Shown piece by piece: positions 44,710-58,884 of a DNA stretch of 64,000 nucleotides. The position numbers and the translations under genes are program-made. Every line of letters begins with the position of its first letter. Position 1 is the stretch's first letter. The stretch is taken from positions 24,055,016 through 24,119,015 of the forward strand of contig NC_052475.1 in the NCBI RefSeq assembly GCF_009730915.1, in the 5' to 3' direction. The DNA is from Dioscorea cayenensis subsp. rotundata. Lineage: Eukaryota; Streptophyta; Magnoliopsida; Dioscoreales; Dioscoreaceae. The notes under the pieces were generated by a model that had not been told where the DNA came from, did no database searches, and worked only from the letters and a program-made list of their open reading frames with translations.

Positions 44710-47700
44710 CCAGAGATAATAGAAGGGAAGCTCAAGTTATATGTGACTTCATGTCAAGGAGCCTCACTAGCTTTATTTGCATCATGATGCCATGCACTCA
44801 TATGCTTTGTTGCGTTGAATAATGTGTAATGAATGAGTCGTATTCTGTGTATTTAAAGTGAATTGTTTGGCTTTTGCTTTCAATCGACATGTTCAAGGAA
44901 ATCCCTATATATATATATATATATATATTAATTAAGTGGACAAGCAACCAGCGGTATTTACATTATTCACCATTTGAGGTGAAATTTGATCAGGTCTCCC
45001 GTGTAGGACTCACGTTTGGGCTATACTAGTGTTTGCAATCTATGTAGTTTTTAAAATGGTGATCTGAGGAAGGTTTTATTTGAGCGGGCAAAGTAATTAA
45101 TACTCAAAAATTATTCATTTTTTTATTAAAGACTAGTTTACATCTAACTTTTTATATCTTCATGTACATGAGGTCAAAAGAGCTTTGAGGTGCCCCTTTC
45201 CCATCCATGAATTTCATCTCTTGGTGAGCCATCCTCCTAAAATCTCAGTTTGTTTAACAATTTGTTAATTATGATTGTAAGCTAGTTTTTTCTGTTTTTT
45301 CTTGAACTCTTGCAGATCTCTTTTGGGTAGAAAATAAAAAATCAAAATTACCCACATTCTCCGTAACTAGTAACATTATAACTTATTTAACTTAATTTTT
45401 TCTAATGTGGGTATTTATATGTTGTTTGCAACTTTTAATGGTAAAGATTTTGAAGTATTATTGAAGATCTTTTTCCTTATTTATTAATTGTATTTAAGTC
45501 AGAATATAAATTCTTGAAAATTGAAGCCTGAATGAGATCATTGAGAACCCTACTTGAGGAATTCAGCACAAGTGAAGAAGAGTGGTCACATGAAGCTTGT
45601 TTGGTGCCTTAAATGATTTAGGTGGTGAAGTGTTCAATAACTTAATTATATCATGAACCCAACTACCAACAACGCAATGCTATGAACTCCTGACATTGAC
45701 CTTTGCATCTTTATAGTTAGATTTATCATGGCTTTCTTGTCTCTAATATATCTTTACATTTACATGCATACTGCATGTTCACCGACGCTCACTCTTGAGT
45801 AATTTATTTTTTTATATATTAAAATTGTGAGATTTTTTAATATTAAAATTGGAAATTGAATTCTTAATTTTTAAATAAAGAGGATAATAAAATGCCAGCC
45901 ACTGTGTTGCAAAGGTGGTTTCTCTATAGTATATGAGTTAACAACTTTTGTGTTTGTTTTAAATGTTTATGTGCATTTTCATTTGGGTTTGTTGGCCCGA
46001 ACTTAGTAAACCCTGCTTTAATATGTTGTTAAATTTTTTTTCATTTATTATACTTGTTAAAATTTTATTATATAGATATTGATTATTTTATTTTCTTTTA
46101 ACACAATACATTTCACATAAATAAGTATCTGAAATTTTCTAAATATTGAAAAAAATAATGTTTCTATACACAAGCGTGATTCATTTTTTAGAGAATTAAA
46201 ACTTAAAGAGTGGTTATTTGTAACTGCATATTTACAATATAGACGCGGTAATCAGTTGGACCTTTAATTGAGTAATATGATTAACCTCCTGCAAAAATAA
46301 GGTTAAATTCAAATTGTCCTTTAAAATCGAGAAGAACCCCTTCTTTCCACTTATTTAGATACAAAGAAAAGATCTCGAGAAGGAAGAAATTGATTTTGAA
46401 AGGAGCAATCTTCACAAATTTATAATTTTGTACATGTTTATTTTTAGGATCACATTTTATGGTATTTATGTATATTGGAGTTTATATAATATATATAAAT
46501 AAATACAATGGATAAACTACGATGAAAATTAAAAAGTTAGAGAATGTTCAAAGATTTTTATGAGTTTTTTCCATCAACTTTATGCTTTTATTAAATATGT
46601 ATTATTTATTCAAACCTTACATAAGATTTATTTGATTAGATTTATTATGTAATATGGTATTTAATTAGAAAAGTGTAAGATAAAATAAACAAAAATAAAG
46701 CAACAAAAATTGTCATAATAGGTCAGTGATAATGCCATTAACTCTTATGAGGAAAGTTGATGATTCAACTTTCTTTCAAAATATGATTCAAGATTTGAGA
46801 TGTGTATGGAATAGCTTGTCCACATTGTCAAAAAAATAAAAATAAAAATAAAAATAACACTAATATATATATATATATATATATATTAAGTTTAAAATGT
46901 ACATTTAAAATTATTAAACATTTCAAAACATGTGATCAATTTTAAAAGGAGAGAAATAATAGGAAAAAGAAAAGAGGACATGGTGGGCCTTTTTCACCGG
47001 ATTACAGCCCGCCCTAACGTTCTCTGTAATGCAACGATATGGGCCGGCACTATTCATAATGGTCACACATGATTAATTCTAGAAGAGCCTTATTATGATC
47101 TTTGATTTCTTATGCTTTGTGTGCATAACTTGGTTTCCGATTATATATATATATATATATATATAAACTAATCCATAAAACTAAATGTAACAAATTTAGT
47201 GTAATTATAATTAAAATTTTCTAAGATTTAATTTAAAATTACACAAATGTTCTCATAAAATTTGTCTTTTCAATAATATCATTAAAATATCGCTAATACC
47301 TTTAAATTTATACTTCTAAAATTCTTAAAATTCTATATCATATGTTTTGTTTTGATATTTTCTCTTTTTTTTTCTCTTTATATTTTACTCTATTCAAAAA
47401 ATAATCTATATTTTGACAATAAATTATCTATATTATTTTTCCCCAATTTTCTTTTATTATTTTTTCCCTTTTTTTCTTTAACAATACCTTTTTGCAAAAA
47501 AAATGAAATTAAATATATGTATATATACACAGAATAGGGTTGAATAATGATAAATTAAAATTAAGAAAAGAACTTTTAATATATGAAATTGAAAATTTGA
47601 TAATTTAAATAAACTTGGAGAGCTTTTATGTTTTTTATTTTATTGTTAGAAATATATAATTTGCATTCAATCAAATTTATGAGTTCAGAAGAACATGTAT

Positions 47701-49054
47701 AAAGATGATATATTTGTTTAGTTTTTAAAAACTAAAAAATATAATATTCATCAGAAATTTTATAAGTTGATTTATAGTTTTTGTTTGGCTTCAATATAAA
47801 ATTCAGATTATGCCTTATTTTCTTCCTTTTTTCCCCTTGTATTATTCAAAAAAATTTGTAATTAATTGTATATTTTTTTAAAAAAATATTGTGGGATTTT
47901 CACTCACAAACTGATTCCAAAAATATTGGTTTGAGAGTTATCACATGTAATTACTATGTCATGTAATGGCCAGAATCATATCATAGAATAATATTGAGTG
48001 ATTTAAAGAAAAACAAAGGGAAGAAAAAGGAAAAATGGAGTGGCACATGGTTTATCATGAAAGTACAATCATATTCTACACATGTTGACATTTTCAATCT
48101 TCAAAAGTACAAGAAAAGTCCATAATCACTGAAATTTTTGAAATGTTCCATAATAAATGATGTCTGTAAGCCAAGTCTGAATAAATTGCTCATCAAAGTC
48201 ATGGACCAAACAATTCATTAATCTACACCCTGTAAGAACACACACACACATATATATATATATAGCCACACACACACAAGACATTATGTAAAGCAAAGTT
48301 CACTTGTATTAATTATCACACTCTTATTTACCGAATAATAAATGCTATTCCTATAATAAGATTTTTTTTTTTTTCATTTTTCTCCTCGAATTAGGAGTGG
48401 AGAGTTCAATCAAGGGCTTGTCCACATTTATTAATAATTAAATAAATAAACAGAAGAAAACAAATTTTATCTGATTAATTTCCTATTTTTCTTTTCACTC
48501 ACTTCTAAAGTCCACTTTGCTTTCTTTGTTCAACAAAACACATGGCACCATTTTTCCATGTTGTTATTATCTTCCTTTTTTTAAAATGTTATTCTAAGAC
48601 TAAAAAGAGGTCAATTCAAATGTGCATTGGGTCAATTTGACAGCTCAAACCACTTGCAATTTTAATGGAGGGTGATGGATCATGTTCACCAAACACCTTT
48701 TCATGTGTTGCTTATTGTTGTTACTTTTATTCAGTTCCAAGCCAGAAATTACAACACCTTATCATGTTGCAACTTTCAATTCAAGTTAATACCACAAAAT
48801 AGCTACAACCAAGACTTTTCCTCCTCTTCCAACAATTTAAATTTTTTTTATTTCTTGTGTTTTTCTTATCAGTGACATAATATTTTTGAATTGTTCTAAT
48901 TTTTGTGTTACATTTCAACTATCAGATCTAGTTATTTTTATTTATCATATAATTAATTTTTAACTATTTTTTTACACTGTAGACAAATCACCATCACTCA
49001 TATATATATATATATATTAAATATTCAATATATTTTGGAAAAGAGTTATGACTT
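44710..49054. other. AT-rich intergenic region, no gene seen
   Basis: More than 4 kb with no supported gene. Contains TA microsatellites at about 44905-44928, 46863-46886, 47143-47164 and 49000-49017, and a (CA)n/(TA)n pair near 48240-48276. The first 200 bases are upstream sequence of peroxidase copy B. Short open frames (for example 47352-47537) are poly-T-type and not credible. Confidence 0.55.
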
Positions 49055-49745
49055 AACAGGGTAGTTTGGTTTGCGAGGTGGAATGGAAATGAGTGGAAGA
49101 GATAATGAGAATGAGGGGATTGGAAAAGGAATGGGAATAAGCTATGTTTGGTTGGAAGGATTGAAGAGGTGATTTTTGGGAATGAGAAAAAGTAAAAAGG
49201 GAAATAGGATAAAAATAGACTATTATGCCCTTTATACGAAATGAGTTGTGAGGGTTTATGTTTTTAAAAATATTTAAATATTAAAAGTAAATTAATTATT
49301 ATAAATAAATATTTAATTTTAATAAGTCACAAAATCTCAAATGTTAACATCAATAATTAGCAAATAATTAACTATAATAATTAATTAATTACCAATTTTA
49401 ATATACTTTGAAATAAATATATTATGAATAATAATAATTATTTTTTTCCTGATTAATATTGATTAATTTTCACATTTTATTATTAATATTATAATAATTA
49501 ATTAATTAGCTAATCTATATAACCAAATTCTAAATTGGAGATGGAGTATTTACTGAGAGGCAATATAGTCGTTTCATGAGTAAGGAATCGAGAATCACAT
49601 TTTTACTCGTGATTGTGAATCTCTGCCCACTAGCCACTTCCTCTCCCTTCGATCCTCATCAAGATTTCTCGCATCCAGAATAAATCTTCTGCGATGTAAA
49701 GAGTCGTTCAAAACTCGCATTCTCGAAAGCCAAACACCGCATGGT
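49055..49745. mobile_element. MITE-like element
   Basis: The left end GGGTAGTTTGGTTTGCGAGG resembles the inverted right end GCGGTGTTTGGCTTTCGAGA. The first 150 bases are purine-rich (GGAATGGAAATGAGTGG style) and the last 150 pyrimidine-rich, as expected for long inverted arms, with an AT-rich non-coding middle. Borders and target duplication are not exact. Confidence 0.5.
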
Positions 49746-52300
49746 CTTTCACGTGAAAGAGAAATTCACTCTCATAAAACTATTTGCATAAATAGTAACA
49801 AAATTTTTTAAATAATGTAATCATGAACATTTATTCCTCCTTTCTATTTTCTCTATGTTGTAGAGTCATGCTCTATAGTTTTGATCATTTATATATTATA
49901 TTCCATTAAATGAACTATTAATATATTTTAAGATAAATTTCTTTTAATTTATTTTCAAACTTGTATCATTTTTAATTTATGACAATGACCACAACCTAAT
50001 AGATTTACAAAACAAATCCCAAATAAATTTAAAAATATCAACCACTGTCGGTATGACAATAAAAAAAATTCAAACGGATAAATCTCATGATTATAAAACA
50101 ACAAGAGATAGATTAACATATTAAAAAAGAATTAGGAAAAAAAAGCACTAGACTTGGAAAAATGTTATCAAGGTATCAACATGCAAATTAAAGCGCGTGC
50201 AAGGACATGCAGTTCAAGAAAACAAAGTCTTCTAAAATGATGTTTTAGACTTGATGGGTTTTGACCCTTAAAACAAAAACAAAGAGTCAATGAAATCGTC
50301 GGCCGTGTCATGCCATTAAACCCTAAGAACTGCCTTTTGTTGTACTATTCTGCAAGTAGGGCAAACACTTGTTGAAAATTTGCTCCCTTATAAGTACTTC
50401 ATGATAATGATAATAATTATAATAATAGTATATAAATATTAAATATACGTGTGTGTGAGTGTAAATAATAAATATATGCGTATATATATAATATATGTTA
50501 ACGTGTGGAAGTGGTTGGAATTGAGGGACATGAAAACAAAGCACAGGGAATAGCAAGTTGCAAAGAAAGGAGGGAAATAAAAAAAGAGAAGGAAAAAAAG
50601 AAACACTTGGCCTTCTTATCCATAAGTATAGCTTGGAGTGATTCCATTTATGGCGGCAGCTAGGGAGATGAACTTCTATGACACGTACGTCGGCAGCAAG
50701 TGGTTTTGGAATGTGAGGAATCTTTGTATGTATATTACAAAAATGTACAAAAAGACATAATTAAAAAAATCGAGGCAACTAGTTCAAATGGTTTTTAATA
50801 GTGTTTTTAATATGATTAAATTAATGTTGGAACTTTTATTTTTCTAAAAATTTGAAATGGGCTAAATATAATGGTATAAAAATCCCAACTATAATAATAG
50901 ATTTGTAGCTCAAACTTTGTGTATGTAGAGTGAGTGTGCATGAACTAGAAAAAAATAATGCTCGGATTAGCAACCATGACTATTAGATGTTTTTATCTGC
51001 TTAATTTTTTTAGGAATATTATACTTTCAAGTTTTCAATGAAAAACATGAAAGAAAATTAATAATAATTCTTACTATTTTTCTATTGCTTTTATTTAACT
51101 AGTAAATGACAATAATACATCAAATGGAAGAATAAAAAGCTTTCGCAGATAAAAAAAATTAATATAGATATATAAAAATATTAAATATAAAGGCCGACAA
51201 ATGACATTTGTAAAAAAAAATGACTTTGCATTTGTAACGAAATTATATATTTGAGAAAAAATGTAAATATTTATGAAATGTTTGCAATGATAAAAAAAAA
51301 ATTATAATTCAATGACATTAGCCCCATTAGGAAAGATGTCGACATGAGATATTTATAAGATTTTGAATTCAAGTCATATTGAATATAATAACACTGAATA
51401 TTGATTGTGGGTGTTAGTTTGCAATTCGCATCTGTTTTAGTTAAATGAGAATACACAAAATGCATGTTTAAATTTTTTTTTAATGCACACTTATAACGGA
51501 GCTTATCATATTTGTTAAAAAATAAAATAATGGAATGGTCCCATATTAACCACCATTACTAAGCCAACGTTGGCAACTGAAAGATAGGATTGAACTCTTC
51601 AAATGCGATTCTTCCAAGATAACACAATCCTTATTCGAATTTTTTTTTAAAAAAAAAAAACAAATATTTAGGCAAAGCAAATGGCTTGTGGTCCTTGATT
51701 TTGATGCCGCCTTGCTGGACTCCATCTGTTAATCTATGCAAATTTTTTATTTGTTTTTTCACTATTACTTCATCTATGAAAATCCATTCCAACAAAAATG
51801 TTTTTGATTATACTGCAAAATGTGTGATGAGGGATACTTAAATATCTCAAGTTTAAATTTTGCTAAATATAAATAGTAATAACAAGTTTCAAGTATGGGT
51901 TTAGACTACAAATCCAAATATTCTCATGTCATTAAAAAAAATCATTTTCACTATTAATACTAAAATTTAATGGTTATTTTTTTAATTGTGTCATTAAATA
52001 AGTGATAGGGGCAATTAATATGGGAACATTTTAAGCGTTTGATTTAAGTAAAATCATGAAAAAATTTATCATAAATTCGTACAAAATAAAATAATGAAAA
52101 TTTTCATCATAAAGTTCTACAAAATCTGACTCTTATTTTTTTCTTATTTGTCACAACTCAAATAACAAATGCGTTACAAGCCATTGCCGCAATAGATTCC
52201 TTTGAGATCTAGGATGTTGATAATGTGGGTGAGAAAGCGCGATTTGAAACTCCAACGGCCACATCTAAGTGCAATTTGGAGTTCTTTAGGGAACAATCAT
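49746..52300. other. AT-rich intergenic region, no gene seen
   Basis: No supported genes. Several A/T homopolymer runs, for example near 51643-51660. Confidence 0.5.
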
Positions 52301-52319
52301 TTTCTGGCAAAGAGTGAGT

Positions 52320-52535
52320 AGATGAGGTGGGCGCAAATCCCATTTGTTGCTCGTTATCTTTTGTCTCTAGTTTCCCATGGTTGCATATCTTGGTTTTCGG
52401 TTTCCGGTTTTTCTTCTTTTGTTTTCTGTTTGTTTTATTGTTTGTCAGTTTCCATGGCTTGTGGACTAATTTTGTTATTTTGGTGTTTTTTCTCTAATAT
52501 ATGTGGTTTATTTATTTAAAAAAAAACTTAAAAAT
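52320..52535 (+). mobile_element. LINE 3'-end fragment
   Basis: A T-rich UTR-like stretch (TTTTCGGTTTCCGG, TTTTCTGTTTG) ends ATATGTGGTTTATTTATTTA plus an A-run, a diverged version of the 11.7-kb LINE tail (GTGGTTTATCCAC). Confidence 0.5.
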
Positions 52536-53229
52536 TAATCTATACACTACCTAATAACGAGATTACTATGTTGTTCAACCATTAGAAAAAATATTTTCAG
52601 TGCTCACAGGACAAAAAATTAACTTATAACGTCATTATTATTTCCTTTTTCACCCATAAATCATCAACATCTTGATTTTGTTTAAAGATAACATCATTGT
52701 GATATATTTATTTTTATCTCATTTTATCACTCATATATAAATATACACATTTATTTTATTTATTTTTCTAACAATTTAAACTAGTAATTCATCTGTGACA
52801 AAAAAAAATTAATCTCTAAATCTTTAACTTGGCTAACCTATCCTACTCATGTAAATTTGGACATTTAATAAAGGGAAAATTACTGCTCACCCTCAGTAAT
52901 TTTCAAAACTTCCCCAAAACTCCTCCTACTTTTGCAGACACCCTGATGCTAGTTAGTGTTTAACTTCCTTTTTACCCTCTACGTTCACTTCAAATGGGTC
53001 CATGTTGTGAAATCCCATTTTTGGCCCCTCGAAAATGAGTGGGAAAGGAAAGCTGCAAAATCACATCATGTTCAACCTTTTGAAGAGCTCTCTGTGGTTT
53101 AACGTTTAAATATTTTTACTAATATGTTTAATAATTATCATATCCGTGTAATACTTCCCATCTCCGCTTTAACGTTATCTTTACATGTATAACTATTCAT
53201 ATTAACGTGTAAATTCTCAAAGTCTCTGC

Positions 53230-54120
53230 GTAAAACGGTGATCTTTTTCGTTCGATCTCGAATTCTGCTGGGCAGACGCGTGGCAGTGCTGAGAGATTAT
53301 GTATCCCGTCGATAAGAATTAATGAGCGCATTAAAATTTACTGCACGAGTAACATAATTTTCCCGAACACGCGCTCGTTCTCATCGATCAATGTCTGCGC
53401 ATCGCGCTTAACTTTTTCTGGATACGAAGAGTCGACTCGCTGTGAATTCACACCATAAATAACCGGGAAAAGAACCCTCCCACGGACAACCACTCCTCGT
53501 CGTCCTCGTCATCATCCTCCTCCTCCTCCCTCGTCCTCCTCTTCCCATGGACAACCACTCTATCCCGAAAGGATGTTTCGTGAACCTTCTTCCCTTATCT
53601 TGAGAATCATAGCTGTAATCACGCAACGTTAAACTATCTTTTTCAGCTTGAGTCGAAAATCGCTCATAATCGCCTCGAATCGCGGAGGATTCTTCATGAT
53701 GTGGATGACGAGCAAGCAATTAAGCGAGCATTTTCGACTTGGGTAAGAAAAAGAAATTTTTCACGTATTTCGTGATGCGGAGGATTCTCTAGAGGAGGGA
53801 GATCGAGAAAGCATCCTTTAAGACGGGTTGATATTTATCACTTGAGACTTTTTCGTTACCATTTAAGAACATTACGCTGTACAACTATTACGCTCTACTG
53901 TTTAACTATCGGGATCTTCGCTTAAAGTCCCGACCATGCACACATTGATTAATAGTCATTTTCATGAATGTGTGTTGTTTAACCTTTTTAATGTTAGTAC
54001 GTTATGCGAGGTTCAAGTTGATCGCGACGTTATGCAAACCGTGAGCGATTCAGAATGTCATGACACTCTGTTTCGCTATACGTCAGAGTCGAGTCGCGTG
54101 AGTGTCGTAAAAGTCAGAGC
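53230..54120. other. Left GC-richer block of the MULE, coding origin uncertain
   Basis: Composition like the exon blocks, with a minus-strand frame at 53719-53408 and a short plus frame at 53936-54151. I recognise no domain. It may be a 5' part of the transposase unit or a further decayed ORF. Confidence 0.4.
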
Positions 54121-54129
54121 TTATTTGAC

Positions 54130-54530
54130 TGTGAACTTCCGAAAAATTTAAACATAGACCTAGTAAAAACAAACATGTGGGGAAACAAAAGAACGCCATC
54201 AGTAAACAATAGAAAATACGTAAATATGTTTAAACAATGACAACGGTGTTTAAGAAAAAGTTACTCTTTAAACAATGACAACGTGTAAACAATAGAAAAA
54301 GTTAAACAATACTCAAGTTACTCTTTAAACAATGACAACTGTGTTTAAGAAAATACGTAAAGATATTTAAACAGTGACCCAGGAGGTACCCATCTTCAAC
54401 GCGATGTCAGTGAAAGCATTCAATTTAAACAATAACATATTATTTAAATGATATAGACTTTAGTTAAACAATTAACTGCTTTTTTAAAACACTATATGTA
54501 TCGCTTAAACATAAAAAGCTTGACGCTTTA
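54130..54530. repeat. TTTAAACAATGA-type repeat block in the MULE (1)
   Basis: At least eight degenerate copies of TTTAAACAATGACAAC or shorter TTTAAACA words within 400 bases, between two GC-richer blocks. Confidence 0.75.
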
Positions 54531-55139
54531 CACAGTAGACTCATGTTGAGTCGAGAACTTTCATTCGAACGATGATAATATGTCTTCCTCGTGACAATGA
54601 CATATATTTCCCTTTTTGCCATTGGGATGGAGGGAAAAATACCGCCCAATCACATCACGCTCTAGTCTAACCTCTATGCAGTACAACCTGCTACTTTTTG
54701 TTTGCATTTCTCTCGACTCTGCTTTGTTCTTTTACATCTTCTACTTCTTCTTCTTCATCTTCTTTTTGTTCTTCATTTCATTTGGTTTGTACTGATTTGG
54801 TTTTCGATCGATATATTATGGAGAGTTTTTGTGGTATTGCTAGATTCAACGGGGAAGGAAGAGTGCTAATGTTCACTGCTCGCACTTCTTGGGAGTTGGT
54901 GTTAGACTGAGATATGTGAGCGATGGGGTCTCAAGTTTCTCTTGTCGTGGTTACGTTCATCACACCGGATGGATATAAAAGCGGTTTTGCCCTAATCGAA
55001 AATGATGTTGACTTCCGTGGATGTGTCACGCTCCACTCCATCTTCAAATGTCTGTCAGAGTTGATCTTGTCGCTCGAGGGCAGTAAAATGTGCCATTGTC
55101 GATCCTAATGAAAAGCGAGGTTTACTCGTCAGTAAGTTC

Positions 55140-55325
55140 CTTTTTCTTTTAATTATTCCAGTTGTTCAGGGGTCATTATTGTTTAAATATGTCCGCCATC
55201 TGGTTAACATATTTTTACTAGTCCTTTACGTTATTAGTTAATTGCTTAAGTATTTAATTTAACGTTTAACTATTGTCATTATCGCTTAAACATTATATCT
55301 CCGCTTAACATATTGATCTTTTCAT
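55140..55325. repeat. TTTAAAC-type repeat block in the MULE (2), intron-like
   Basis: Lies between the N-terminal and DNA-binding parts of the transposase. Copies run in both directions (GTTTAACTATTGTCATTATC and CTTAAACATTA). Confidence 0.65.
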
Positions 55326-56639
55326 TTGATCGAAGTGTTGGCGAGATTGATCTGCGAGTGCTCCCCATTCATCCCATGGTGACCGGGCGGTGTGGGATGT
55401 CTTCCTTCCTCGTCAGATCATTCTGAAGTGTTGTCGTTGGATATTGGACAACGTTTTGACGGTGTCGAACATTTCAGGGATGTACTTCGAAATCATGCAA
55501 TCAAAAGGAATTTTGACTTCAATTTCATAAAGAACGAAAAACATCGGGTGACCGTGGAATGCGTCACTTTGATGGTTGCTCTGGCTTTCATCGCATCGTC
55601 AAAGAGTATAACAAAAATACTTTTCGAATCAAGACGACCAACCGGCGTCACGCACTTTGCGGTGGTGGCGTAGGTTCGAGCGTCAGCATCCGAAAGCTGC
55701 CCAAAAATGGGTTAGCGCCACGAGTGATTCGAAGCTCAAGGGACCGATCCCTGTACGAGGCCATCGACATTCGGAAGGACATGTTCGTGAACAGTGGTGC
55801 CCACATACATACTAAGGCGAGGCTTGGTTGGGAAAAGAAGCGTGCAGGGGTGGTCCTCGGCTCAGCGTTACGTCTCCGACATATTTGTTTGCTTTGGTAC
55901 TGTGGATAAGGTGGGTCGAGACAAATCCGGCGTGTTGCGATCGTGGAGAGGCGGTGATCGTTTTAAAGCGTCAGTTCTTTTCTTCGGTAGCGTGTATTGT
56001 GGGATTTAAGATGACTGTGCGTGTCTAGCGTTTCTCGATGGTACCCACGCCGGCCAGAAAATATCGGGAGTGCGCTCACGTGGGTCGCGAGGGAAGAGAT
56101 GGTAAACGATGGTTTTCACGTCGCCTTCGGGTACTAGTCGACAGCGAGACCGATGCCGATTGGACTTGGTTCAGTATCTAGGTTAGGCGATGCTCTTACT
56201 CACGAGGGTGGAGAGTTATCATGAGATAGTACCTTCGTGTCGGACGGTCCAAAGGGCGCTCGTGAGCGCAATTGCTGAGTCTTCCCTTCCGCCACATGCG
56301 TCTTTCGCTCCGACATTTGGGAGGCCCATTTTACGAAAGCCGATGTCGGACTTGGGAAGGCATTGAGGGAGGTCTTGGTCTAGCATGCTCCGCATTACGT
56401 GGGCATCCACGGCTAAAGATTTCGACGATGACCAGTGAATGAACTCGCAGCCATCATCACTCGAAGCTCATCACTGGTCGATTAATAAATCGGATATGCG
56501 CACATTGGTCGAATTATCTGTTCGGGAGGTGATCGCTGGGGTGAGATGTATTCAAACGTCGGAGTCGCTCAATGCTTGGATCAAGGAAACTCGTCATTTA
56601 CCGGTGACGAAAATGGTCGACTCCATAAGGTCTGCGAAT

Positions 56640-56818
56640 GTTGGTTTACACTTAACATTTAGTGTTACCCTTTAAACATTCTCAATCTTTGTTTAATTAC
56701 ACTTGTCTGACTTTAAATATTAATCCTTTTGTTTAAATAATTTACAATAATGTTTAAACATGTTTACGTAATTATTTAACCATCACTCGCCTTTTGTTTA
56801 ACCTTATTTGCCGTGTTC
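56640..56818. repeat. TTTAAAC-type repeat block in the MULE (3), intron-like
   Basis: Falls between ...TKMVDSIR and the next coding stretch, which starts at GTGTTCAAG|TTGATGCACGATG. Contains TTTAAACATT, GTTTAAATAA and TGTTTAAACATG words. Confidence 0.7.
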
Positions 56819-57419
56819 AAGTTGATGCACGATGTCATGTAACCGGGCGGAGCAAGTGGAACAAAGCGGAGACCCACTTACGCCCGCACATACATTCCAA
56901 GTAGCGATCATTGTTGAGGACAGTCCAAATCTTCGCGGTTGGTCGCTGTGTCGATGATCGCTACGAGCGATCGCACGCAAGCAGCAACTCGTGGATCTCG
57001 CCATCAGAACTCTGTTCAGGCGTCGACAGTGCTAAGTTTACGGTATCCTCAGCAAACACGCTATGCGCAAAGAATCCAATGCAGCATGACACCAACGTAC
57101 ATCGATTTATTACGCGGGTACTTCACCGCTCGACAATTACAAACCTAGGGCGACAAGGAAGCTATATCCCATACCCGACGACTGACAGGCCTTCGACGGA
57201 AATCGCGAGCTTCGCTTATGCATCGCCTGACGGACAGAAGGCAGCGGCGCCCAGACGAAAGAGGATCGAGTCGCAAGCGCTTTGATGTCCGTGGAGTTAC
57301 ATTGCAGCTGCCGCCATGGATCGGCCACAACGACGATCTGCAATGAAACTGTCGCCGTACTAGGCATGTTAATAAGTCGACGATGACAGGAAACATTGTG
57401 TAATGATGGAGTCGTCCAC

Positions 57420-57850
57420 ATTTAAAACTCTTACTTTACAACGAATCTGAATATGATTTAAACAGTAGACATTGTTATTTTAAACGGATACACTCTAATT
57501 TGAAATATTTCAACCGATGTTTAAACGATATATGGTATATTTAAAACAACGAAACGGAAAATGCACATAACTACAACGTAAATTAAACAATGAAATGAAA
57601 CTCGAATGAAATTTAACCCTGCCTTACAATCGAAAACAAACAAACTTTACATCGAGATATATGTTATTGATGGGCAACTTCCCATATTTATTTTAAACAA
57701 TGAATGCATCTAGTTAAACAGAGACAGTAGTTATTTTTAACGGCACCGTATTTTGAAATATTTAAAACTGATGTTTAAACGATATATAGTATATTTAAAC
57801 AATGAAAGTGAAATGTACTAATTAGAACGTACTAAACAATGAAATGAAAA
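57420..57850. repeat. TTTAAAC-type repeat block in the MULE (4)
   Basis: Follows the end of the transposase. Contains two diverged copies of a longer unit of about 250 bases (ATTTAAAACAACGAAACGG... and ATTTAAACAATGAAAGTG..., each preceded by GATGTTTAAACGATATATRG). Confidence 0.75.
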
Positions 57851-57899
57851 CCGAAATCGAATTTAACTCGCTTTTACAATTTCAAAACAAAACAAAATT

Positions 57900-58680
57900 T
57901 ACATTAACATACAAGTCATGCTCTCGAACACGACACGACATTGAATTTGTCCAGATTTACATTCGAAATAGGGATCATCCGAGATATGGCCGTGACATGT
58001 TCTCGAAACAAACATTTCACGCCATTGTGACTTCAACTTCACAGATGGACGTCGCGCCTCCCAGCATGCGGTAACATACCGATCCCAGGTAAGAATCAGT
58101 TCGTGCAGCAGTCAGAATCTCACGTAGCACCGAGCTAAACCATGACGTACCTCGCAGCAATCGACGCCTTTCCCAGCTTTACGCGCGCGGCAATGCACGA
58201 GTGGCGTAGTCGTCGCCGACCGACCGAGCTCGGCATGCTCGCCCATCGTCATCACGGTGCACGCCGCAGATACGCAGATGAGATCAGACGATACTTAAAT
58301 ACCAAATCGTAGGCCACTACGGCCATACTAAGAACTTACCACGTCGCGGCTCTTATCGTGACTCCGACATGAAGAATACGCAGTATTTCTGTTTATCATC
58401 GTCTGTGATCGGCCTATATAGAGTGGCCATTCATGAGATTACCTGGAGGACGACACTTGAACTCACGCAGCCATGACGCCATCCCCGCATCATAGCCATA
58501 ATTGTCAGTCATGTGCGCGCGCTGACATAAACAACGAGAAGCGGTCTCAGGATGGAGGCGCGGCTTGGCGTAAGGATATCACCGCATTTCGCCGACTATC
58601 AGTACATGAAACATTAGCCGCGACCATTGCTGGGCCGCGGTCACATCATCGCCGACGCATACGTTTTCCATTGACATAGT
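57900..58680. other. GC-richer block of the MULE, not identified
   Basis: CpG-containing sequence with broken frames on both strands. Position suggests a 3' part of the minus-strand gene of the element, where related MULEs may carry a Ulp1-type protease, but no catalytic motif could be read. Confidence 0.35.
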
Positions 58681-58684
58681 TGCC

Positions 58685-58880
58685 GAGGTATAAACGATAA
58701 TGCATATACAGATCCATATTATAAATATTTAAATGATATTATCAATTGTTACATGATATTATATATAATTAAATGTCGTTAAGTAGACAAATTAAATGAT
58801 AAACATAAAGAAACAAAACACTATTAGGTAATCGTTAAACACTATAATAAAAACCTTTAAACAATATCATAAAAACTTTA
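58685..58880. repeat. TTTAAAC-type repeat block in the MULE (5)
   Basis: ATTTAAATGATATTATC, CGTTAAACACTATAATAAAA and CTTTAAACAATATCATAAAA words; lies between two GC-richer blocks and has a TTACCCATCC (minus-strand GGGTAA) border on the right. Confidence 0.6.
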
Positions 58881-58884
58881 CACT

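Larger units (their letters stand above)
54820..57365 (+). pseudogene. MuDR-type MULE transposase, decayed
   Basis: Pieces appear in the expected order, in changing frames. N-terminal part at 54820-55100: ARFNGEG, then VTFITPDGYKSG and IENDVDFRG. MuDR DNA-binding part at 55440-55700: GQRFDGVEHFRDVLRNHAIK, FIKNEKHRVTVEC, then after a shift FHRIVKEYNKNTFRIKT. Catalytic MULE domain at about 55740-56410: EAIDIRKDMFVN, FLDGTHAGQKISGV with the first catalytic Asp, DSETDADWTWF, AHFTKADVGLGKALRE. C-terminal part: LNAWIKETRHLPVTKMVDSI at 56568-56628, VGRCVDDRYE at 56938, and a SWIM-like region whose Cys/His are largely lost, ending RRKRIESQAL near 57285. Stops (for example after RGKRW and NAWI...SIR) and several frameshifts prevent any functional product. 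TTTAAAC-rich blocks sit where introns are expected. Confidence 0.82.

Noticed and set aside
53408-53719. 103-residue basic frame in the MULE left block
   Set aside because: Low-complexity Arg/Gly-rich stretch caused by a (TCC)n-rich sequence; no domain and no splice context.
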